Notes under the pieces: generated by a model
What the model was told of the DNA's origin: nothing
Database searches by the model: none
Seen by the model: the letters and a program-made list of their open reading frames with translations, nothing else
Source: Lytechinus variegatus
Lineage: Eukaryota; Echinodermata; Echinoidea; Temnopleuroida; Toxopneustidae
Assembly: GCF_018143015.1 (NCBI RefSeq)
Contig: NC_054749.1
Coordinates: 29,720,411 to 29,784,410, forward strand
Direction of reading: 5' to 3'
DNA: 64,000 nt
Part shown: positions 56,478 through 64,000 of the stretch, piece after piece
How the letters are laid out: each line of letters begins with the position of its first letter
How positions within the stretch are numbered: the first letter of the stretch is position 1
Position numbers and translations under genes: made by a program

Positions 56478-59400
56478 TCATCGCTTCTTGCCCCGCCCAC
56501 CTCCTTTGGTTCGCTTCCTTCCGGCAGTCTTTGGTGCTGCTTTCCTGGATCCCTTTCCTTTGCCTTTTCCCTTTCCACCCTTCTTTCCTTCTCTCTTCTC
56601 TGCTGCTGCACTCTGTTGTTCCTCCCTGATCTGCCTGTTTACAGCCTGGATGGTCGTCAAGAAAATGATGCAAAATAATATTTTAGTTGAAGGCATGTAA
56701 TGAAACATAGATCCGCATAAAACAGGTAGATATAAACGTCATGAAATGCATGTTGGTGGGATAATCTCAAACTTTGAAGAAAAAAATGAAGAGCAGTTTG
56801 TACAGTATTTATGAATTGTATGATTGTATTATTCTTATTCAACATGCCAGAGGGCAAGGAAATCAAAATCAAAATATTTAATAATTTTCAGGTTTACTTG
56901 ACCTTTTTTTTAATTTCAACAATGTTGAACTCTTCATTTTAAATATGAGAATACATCATGAAACAATATCAGTGAATCTCTTGGGAATGTAGAAATAAAA
57001 TCTGTTTGACTTTATTCATAGAAGAAGTAAATAACACATGCTTTGCATATTTTGATCTTAAAAAATTATTGCAGGCTCTAAATAAAAAACAGTTGTAAAT
57101 ATCTAAATTCTACATAAAATTTTTGTTGTATGCATTTCAGCTTGCAGAGCAATTGATTTGGAGTTGGATTTGCTTTTTCCGCTATTAAAAGGGAAGCTAT
57201 AATTACACTGGTATTTAGAATTTAATATTCATGTGACTATTTAGAACTTTGACTGTTAAGATTTTATATCAAATGCTATTACAATTTAACTGAAAATAGG
57301 ATCACGACAGATCATATAGTGTGGGCCGGGCTCAATAGACATTAATGGCACAACATACCTTGGTGACATTTATCTCTGGTTTTTTCCTTGATAGTCCATC
57401 TAAAATACTTTTCTGAAGATCCTGCTCCTTCTTCAAAGAACCCATGACCGGATCAAACTAAAGAATAGTAAAATAATTCAATTGTAATTTCAATCAGAGT
57501 GCAATTCAGTAAAGAATTAATCATTACAAAAAAGAGTTGGGTTTAAATGTTTACATTTAATCTTTAAAACAGTTTGCATAATCTGATAAAAGAAATGGTA
57601 TTTATAGCATGGGGATAAAATGGGGATAGAAGGGAAACTTAATTACCTTTCGCCTTTTTCCAAGATTCTTGATCAGTGGTTCTTTAGGCTATAGGAAGAC
57701 AAGAATGGGAATAGTGAATATTCAAAGTAACATGGGCGCAAGCACATCATCTGCGTTGCAATGGCCAGATACGCGATGGGTATGTGTACGCAGGCGTTGT
57801 TCTGTTGCGTATCATTTGTAGATACGCAAGATAAAATCTAAAATTTTGTCTGAGAGATAAAATCTCATCTCAGAATACCAATTTCATTTTAAGAGATAAA
57901 ATAAAATATTTTAAAGATAAAATGACCTCAGAATACCACCCCTTGTCATTGAAAGAAGGCAATTTCATAATATCTCAATTTTTACAAGATACAGGTGCAG
58001 TAATGCATCAAAAAATGTTGTGCTGCACCCTACATGTTAACCCAGTGCTGAACACAAAGTGTACATCTGGGGGGGTTGCCTAATATTAAACATCAGCACA
58101 TGACTGCAATAACCTACACATCAAACAAATGGGTATGCAACTTACCAGTTTATTTTCAAACTTTCCTATTGATGCTGTAGAATGTTTGGATAAATGAATG
58201 GACTTATTGACCAGAGATTTGTCTGGTTTCTCTGTCGGTGTGAGCCCTACTCCTGGAACTGAATTGATAAGATACACATAGAAAAGAAAGAAAATAAAAA
58301 CATTATCACTGACAAGAATTTGCAGTTTGAACATGTATATTTTGTCACCAGCAAGGTTTAAAAGATAGTTTGATTTTAAAATCACTTCCTTTTAAAATAG
58401 TGATTCCAATGTATATGAAATAATTTTTCAAATAGCATCGCAAAAGTGCTGATTCTCTTCTTTCCAGTAATAAATTTTAGATTCACCCATTATTTTACTC
58501 TGTTTTACATTTGTGAAATGTGGTACAGGTAGGCATACTTCATGAAAACATAAAGTAAATTATCAAGCATTGTCATCCAATTCATGTATGGGTTTTTACG
58601 TTTTAATGAACTACATAACATGTATGCCTTTGAGGACAATGTGGCGCACTGGTGGACACTGAACAAAATCCATTGATGCACAAATATATAGTGTACTTTT
58701 AACTATTGTGCATGGTGAAAAGGAGTAAAAAAGGAATAGTTTGTCAAAGCGATTGAAAACAACCCCAGTGTGACCAAGATTTGTTTAATTCCAGTGATGC
58801 CATCAATAGCCATTACCACACTCTGAAAATTGCCAAAGTTGAAGATATCAATATGGACATCTTATTCTTGAATAGAAATGAAACTCAAAATTGAAAATGT
58901 TGACCATTCAGGTCCAAATGAATAATGTTACATGTGTGAAGATTTCTTCTATGCCAATCTCTTTGGACTATATTTCCACTTTGAAAATAAAAACACTTGA
59001 TTTTCAACCAATCAGAAGCAAGGAAAACGTCTCACCTTTTCCTTTCTTCGCTCTGGCAATGTTACGTAACCTCTGAAGCTCATTCTTGGCAATTCTCTCC
59101 TGCTTGGCCTTCTTCTTCTTGGTAAACTGGTCCTCCATAGGATCTGATAAAACAAATACAAAACATTAAAACTACAAAGGTGAAGTACAGTTACATTACA
59201 CTTTCACCAGGAATCTTTTTTCAATGTTGGATGAGTTGGATACTGATAAAATCTTGAGCAATGCAAATAGTCAAGCAAGCAAAAATTTGTCTGTTTTAAT
59301 ATCAAAATGTAATTTAATGGCATAATATACCATAAAATCCAGAATGTAATTAAATATTGCAACCTTTTTTTCCTTTTATACATTTCCTTTCTTTTTCTTT

Positions 59401-62341
59401 GCCTTTATTTTCCTTGCTGGTGAAACTTGCCTTTTTTTGGTGGGTGAGGGGAGGGGGGGGTGGAATGCCCCCTCCATCTGCAAGGCAGTGCTGGGAAAAG
59501 GAGGGGAGGGGCATCAAAACAACTAACCTGCATTAGCTGGAACTTCAAGAAGCCAATCTTTCTTGAGGTCATTCTTGCTCTTGTAACCATATCTAGGAAT
59601 CCATTTCTGCAATAAAATATTAAACATAGTAAACAAGTGTTTCATGGCCCAACACCACTTTCTCAATACAAATAAGGTATCAGTAAAAAAAGTTGTAAAA
59701 TTATGATTATCTAATAAGAATACAATCAATTAATTTGCTTAATAATAAATTAAATTTAAAAAATCAAAAAGAAAAAAATAAGAAATTAAAATATATCAAC
59801 AAACAAATACAAATATTTCAATAAGAGAAATCAATAATTCATAGCAATTCCAAAAGGCCATACATGTAAGTAGTCCATTTATTATTGGAATATAACTAAT
59901 ATTTTACTTGGTGGCAACACACCCAACTTATTTTCAGCACTTATTGCACACTACACGGGTTGGATTTTTGGGAGTTGGGATATGGTGTCCATTCAATCTA
60001 CCAGAAGAGAATGCAAAAAATCTGAATGGAAGACACATTCTAGTACAAAAAAAAGCACAGTAAATGCTATTTAAAAAATTGAAATTGACAAATGTATAAA
60101 TTACAAAAATAAAATGATCAAAATATTTACCTCTTCTTCTTCACTCCAAACTTTACCAGTCCTTTTCCTCTTTTGAATTCCTTTCTGCTTGGCATACTGC
60201 TCCCATTTGGTGGCTGGTTTATCCTTTGGTACCTGTATGTTATAAAATATAGTAACTGCATTATTTGCACTGCTCTGATCATTTCAAAGATAACTTTCAT
60301 ATCATGGAGAAGTGAGACTTTACTGCACTAGAAAAAAAAATCACTGATATGACCGGGGGATTGGGAAGGGTTAAAAAAATTGCCATAGCTTCAGGAAAAC
60401 TAACTTCAGAGAAATCAATTACAACTCACCCTTTTTTCTCTTGGCAGGACTGTAGATGGTTCTGGGAGCTGTAAGTAAAAAAAAAAAGGAAGAAAATTAT
60501 TATGTAGAACTACATAGGCCTATAGGGTTGTTAATTTACTTTAATAGAAAGAAATAGCCATTAGCATTCTGTGTCAGTTTGAATCATCCACCATTCAATA
60601 TTTCAAGCCAACACTATCTTCAGCACTGACAATGAAGATGATCTGAAAAATATATAAGACTCGCTAGTTTATATCTCCCTGAAACCATATCGCAAGGTGT
60701 CAGGCAATTTTCTGACTACCAATAAAAAGTCCTTGGTAACCGCCCTACTACTACATGTAAAGTACAACCGACTTTCCCTTTTTTATCATATATCCAGAAA
60801 AAAAGCTTGTTGTAAAGACGTTTTTCAGTCGGGACCCATGGAACACAATTTTGATGGTTGATTTTCAAGTTCAGAGCAGTAATAAATAATTGGTTTCTAC
60901 AGGTTAACACTCTATCCTTAGATGACAATATTTGCAAATTACAATTTACAGTCTAACCTTGACAGTGATGGCATCCTCAACTCTGTGCACAGGAAGCTAA
61001 TTCAATTGGAAAAGCAAGAAAAGAAAAGTTAATTCATAAAGGTGTTTTTACACCAAAGCAATTAAAAGTCAGGTTAAAGTCTAGACAAAACTCGAAACTA
61101 AAAACAGCTTTGGTTAGTGTCCTATAATTCTCAACGATTGTATCACAGCCTACTTCAGGTGTATAATGGTCCGAAAATGCAAGATGTCATTTACCAAGAA
61201 GTAACCACCAATAAGATAAAATTAATGAGGATAAAAAAAACCGAAGACAAATTACAACGGACCACAAAAATAAGTTTGACTTCAGCAAATTTTTAAGATG
61301 TAAATAAATCATACTATGCATATTTTGGTGTGCTTCAACTTTTTTTTACCCAAATAGGGTCAATGTATGCAGATTTACATTGTAAATCTACAATTTACAT
61401 GTAGGTTGTAAAGGGAAAATTTCAAAATGGTGAAATATGAACATCGGTAGATTATGTCAGAAAAAAACCAAAAGGATAATTCCTCTTTTTACAATGGAAA
61501 AATTATGCTAATGCCACATAACATCAAATAGTTTTTCCAAGTTTATACTCGTCAACAATGAAGGGATCTAATGGGGACATATAATTTTTTCTAAATGTAA
61601 AAAAAATATTTTCAATATTCTTTTTACTATTTACGATTCTTCATCATATATATGGTTTTTGGATTCCTAATCTCTTAAAGTTGATTATATAACTGCCTGA
61701 AAAGAGCTGGAGTAGATTTCCTGTGGGCTCTGGATTGATATAATCTACTTGTGCCTGATAAGATTATGCAATGCAGAGGGTCTGCTGAGCAAGGACCATT
61801 TTTATGGTCTGAAGTGCTACAGAACATCTAATAATAGTGTGGACCTGTCCTTCATTAAATTTACACACTTTCCAGGGATGTTCATAGCGCCAGCACAGCA
61901 ACAGTGCACTCTACAAGTCAAAAATTGTTTAACTTTAAACAGGGCGTACACCATGCGAATCGTTGCGATCCGAATTTCAAAGATATTGCAATAACATTCC
62001 AACCAATAAAATCTTAGCAATCAAACAGAGGGCTTGCCGAAAAGCAAAATTATGATTTTATTATTCCTAACATTATGCCAAACTTCAAATTAATAATTTT
62101 GCTTCTTGGAAATGTCACATTTAATGTGAAATGTGATTTATCAAGAAAATGTGTCACACTGGATTGCATAGCTAGTGTGCGCTGGGCTTTAAATTAACTA
62201 AAAAAATATACAAGGACTTGTGTAATCTAATCCAATTTTTTAAATCAAATTATAGTGACATAACTCACCTTCCAAAGTTGGTTGAATAATAGTTGCGTCG
62301 CATCCCTAGCAACGGAAGCAAGATATTCTTCTTTTTTTACT
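56478..62341 (-). CDS. RRS1: RRS1 ribosome biogenesis regulator, ten exons seen, 5' end outside the window
   Basis: RRS1 works in the nucleolus with RPF2 to load the 5S RNP onto the pre-60S ribosome. Exons in transcript order: 62341-62269, 60996-60958, 60468-60430, 60232-60131, 59606-59528, 59143-59036, 58258-58146, 57688-57647, 57457-57359, 56645-56478 (TGA). All are GT-AG and in phase, giving 286 residues here. Matches to human: ARDATQLLFNQLWK (ARDNTQLLINQLWQ), LPVHRVEDAI, LPEPSTVLPREKR, ATKWEQYAKQKGIQKRKR (LTRWQQFARLKGIRPKKK), DWLLEVPANADPMEDQF (EWLIEVPGNADPLEDQF), ERIAKNELQRLRNIARA (ERVAKNELNRLRNLARA), KHSTASIGKFENKL and NVTKAVNRQIREE (DVTRATNKQMREE). The tail is Gly/Lys/Arg-rich (KGGKGKGKGKGSRK..). 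About 60 N-terminal residues (the EFDLGNLLASD part) are missing and must lie past 64000; I found no such exon between 62345 and 64000. Confidence 0.95.
57740..57950. repeat. GATAAAAT-rich dispersed repeat in RRS1 intron
   Basis: AGATAAAAT or its variants occur about five times between 57830 and 57925, with TCAGAATACCA twice (57876, 57930) and a GCGTATC/GATACGC pair at 57768-57826. It looks like a fragment of a dispersed repeat; ends are unclear. Confidence 0.45.
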
Positions 62342-62641
62342 CTGGCAAAAGAAATATAAAACAACAATCATCATGTATCCAGAATCAAATTGTTAAGGGT
62401 AACGTTTTGTTTCCGAAACAGTTTGTTAAGTGTAGGGTTTCACATGCCAATACTTATTAAAGGTTGCAGAAAATGGAAAATACTTAAGGTTGCTTCTCAA
62501 AACCCCATGGTCGCACCTGGTATCCACTCATCAATGGAAGCGCCCCCCCCCCACCCCCGGAAGTAACAATTGTGCAACTCTTTTTGTAACAATACTCAGA
62601 CGATGATGACACAACCACAAAGTAAATTTTTCTTGTGGTTC

Positions 62642-63256
62642 TTTAAAGGTCCAGTCCACCTCAGAAAAATGTTGATTTGAATCATTAGAGAAATATCAGA
62701 CAAGGATCATGCTGAAAATTTCATCAAAATCGGATGTAAAATCAGTAAGTTATAACATTTTGAAGTTTTGCATACTTTTCTCAAAATAGTTATATGCACA
62801 ATTTAGTCACATGCAAATGAGAGAATCAATGATGTCCCTCACTCACTATTTCTTTTGTTTCTATTGTTTGAATTATACTTTCTTTTTTTTCACAGATTTG
62901 AAAATAAGGACCAACTTGACTTTACCATCATATGTTAAACAGTGGTATTTCCACATGTTCAGGGAGAAATAAAACTTTGTTTCAAAGGACAATTAGGAGA
63001 AAATTAGAATTAGAATGCTTCATATTTCACATAATAAAATACAAAAGAAATAGTGACATAGTGATGTCATCAATTCCCTCAATTGCACACCGCTCGGGAT
63101 ATGCATAACTGTTTCATGAAATGAAGCGAAACTTAAAAATGTCATACCGTAATTTTCTTATTTTCAATCCAATTTTGATGAAATTTTAAGTGTCATGCTT
63201 GTTGGATTTTTCTCTTTTTATTCCAATCAACTTTTGCTGAGGTGGACTTCACCTTG
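62642..63256. mobile_element. TTAA-type inverted-repeat element, ~615 bp
   Basis: Left TTTAAAGGTCCAGTCCACCT, right AGGTGGACTTCACCTTGAA. Long terminal inverted repeats extend through GAAAATTTCATCAAAATCGG / CCAATTTTGATGAAATTTT; inner ATGATGTC / GATGTCATCA pair. No transposase frame. Confidence 0.75.
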
Positions 63257-63413
63257 AAAAATATTTTGGTCTCATATTTTGAAGAATTTACAGAAAAAAA
63301 TCAGAATTTGATAATCAATTTTTCAATTACCATATTTTTACAAGTTTTCACCGCAGTAATCAAGGATCTTTGGACGAAGTATCTTGGCTGAGATTTGGAG
63401 GTAAGCGTCAAAA

Positions 63414-63853
63414 TTAAAGGCCAAGTCCACCTCAGAAAAATGTTGATTTGAATCAAAAGAGAAAAATCAGACAAGCACAACGCTGAAAATTTCATCAAAA
63501 TCGGATGTAAAATAAGAAAGTTATGACATTTCAAAGTTTCGCTTATTTTCAACAAAATAGTTATATGAACAAGCCAGTTACATCCAAATGAGAGAGTCGA
63601 TGATGTCACTCACTATTTTTTTTGTTTTTTATTGTTTGAAATATACAATATTTCAATTTTTACGAATTTGACGATTAGGATCTCCTTGCCTGAAGCACAA
63701 AATGTTAAAATAAAGGAATTCCAAGTGTTCAGGGAGGAATGAAACTTCATTTCACATGACAATGATGAGAAAATGAAAATATTTCATATTTCATATAATA
63801 AAATACAAAAGAAATAGTGAGTGATGTCATCAACTCTCTCATTTGGATGTATC
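63414..63853. mobile_element. Truncated second copy of the 62642 element family
   Basis: Starts TTAAAGGCCAAGTCCACCTC and follows the family with ATCAAAATCGGATGTAAAAT. Similarity stops after CTCTCTCATTTGGATGTA near 63853, so the right terminal repeat is mostly missing. Confidence 0.7.
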
Positions 63854-64000
63854 TTGAAATTATTTTCTTGAATATTCAATGCACTGCCTGCTGACGTTAG
63901 TAAACTCGCCAGAAAATCGGGCAGAAAATTCAATTCATTTCACAAATTCACATGTTGCGCCAGCACAGTCAATAACATCATTCCAGCACACAAGTCATGC

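Larger units (their letters stand above)
62342..64000 (-). other. RRS1 5' intron (partial)
   Basis: Sequence upstream of the first visible RRS1 exon, with acceptor TTTTGCCAG. Contains two related TTAA-type elements and a poly-C run near 62550. No further RRS1 exon was found. Confidence 0.6.

Noticed and set aside
56335-56700. 121-codon plus-strand frame rich in Pro, Phe, Leu
   Set aside because: It is the antisense shadow of the RRS1 Gly/Lys/Arg-rich last exon.

Overview
The window reads as nuclear DNA of an invertebrate deuterostome, most likely an echinoderm and probably a sea urchin. The reasons are short exons with canonical GT-AG introns spread over long AT-rich introns, a divergent fascin, very many short inverted-repeat elements, tRNA-type SINEs, long poly-G and ATC/GA/TAAA simple repeats, and no bacterial or organellar features. 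The species assignment rests on my recognition of the repeat families and could not be tested here.

Five protein genes can be supported. From left to right: (1) an unrecognised two-exon gene at 16466-17491 (+), predicted 223 residues; (2) a complete four-exon fascin at 23016-30253 (+), 523 residues; (3) a complete five-exon CEP20/FOPNL (LisH centrosomal protein) at 34412-39847 (+), 171 residues; (4) a complete nine-exon SLC25A38 (mitochondrial glycine carrier) at 44634-50711 (+), 306 residues, probably preceded by a non-coding exon near 43.1 kb; (5) RRS1 (ribosome biogenesis factor) at 56478-62341 (-), ten exons seen, with the N-terminal exon(s) beyond the right edge. SLC25A38 and RRS1 converge. 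The genes do not form one pathway. All exon junctions were chosen by GT-AG sites and kept in phase by hand. Each complete gene sums to a whole number of codons.

1-16 kb is gene-poor: simple repeats, a TTAA-flanked inverted-repeat element, SINEs and a pair of adjacent long palindromes at 8.4-8.66 kb. 18-22.9 kb holds a nuclear-receptor-motif-rich repeat, an AACACC-rich TA-flanked MITE, a LINE 3' tail and a 230-bp TAAA array. 30.4-34.3 kb carries G-rich dispersed repeats. The CEP20 to SLC25A38 interval holds two inverted copies of a ~490-bp element, a 0.9-kb tandem duplication, several foldback elements and a second copy of the receptor-motif repeat. The right end, in the RRS1 5' intron, has two copies of another TTAA-type element.

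The most interesting items are: the unrecognised gene; a 32-bp palindrome framed by exact 8-bp direct repeats in the CEP20 promoter; an 80-bp perfect palindrome beside a second long hairpin; a pre-miRNA-sized hairpin inside fascin intron 2; a SINE whose head resembles 7SL RNA; the repeat carrying DR1-like AGGTCA arrays; and an intron-rich RRS1 with 39-42 nt exons. I found no clear new multi-gene system, CRISPR array, rRNA or intact functional tRNA.
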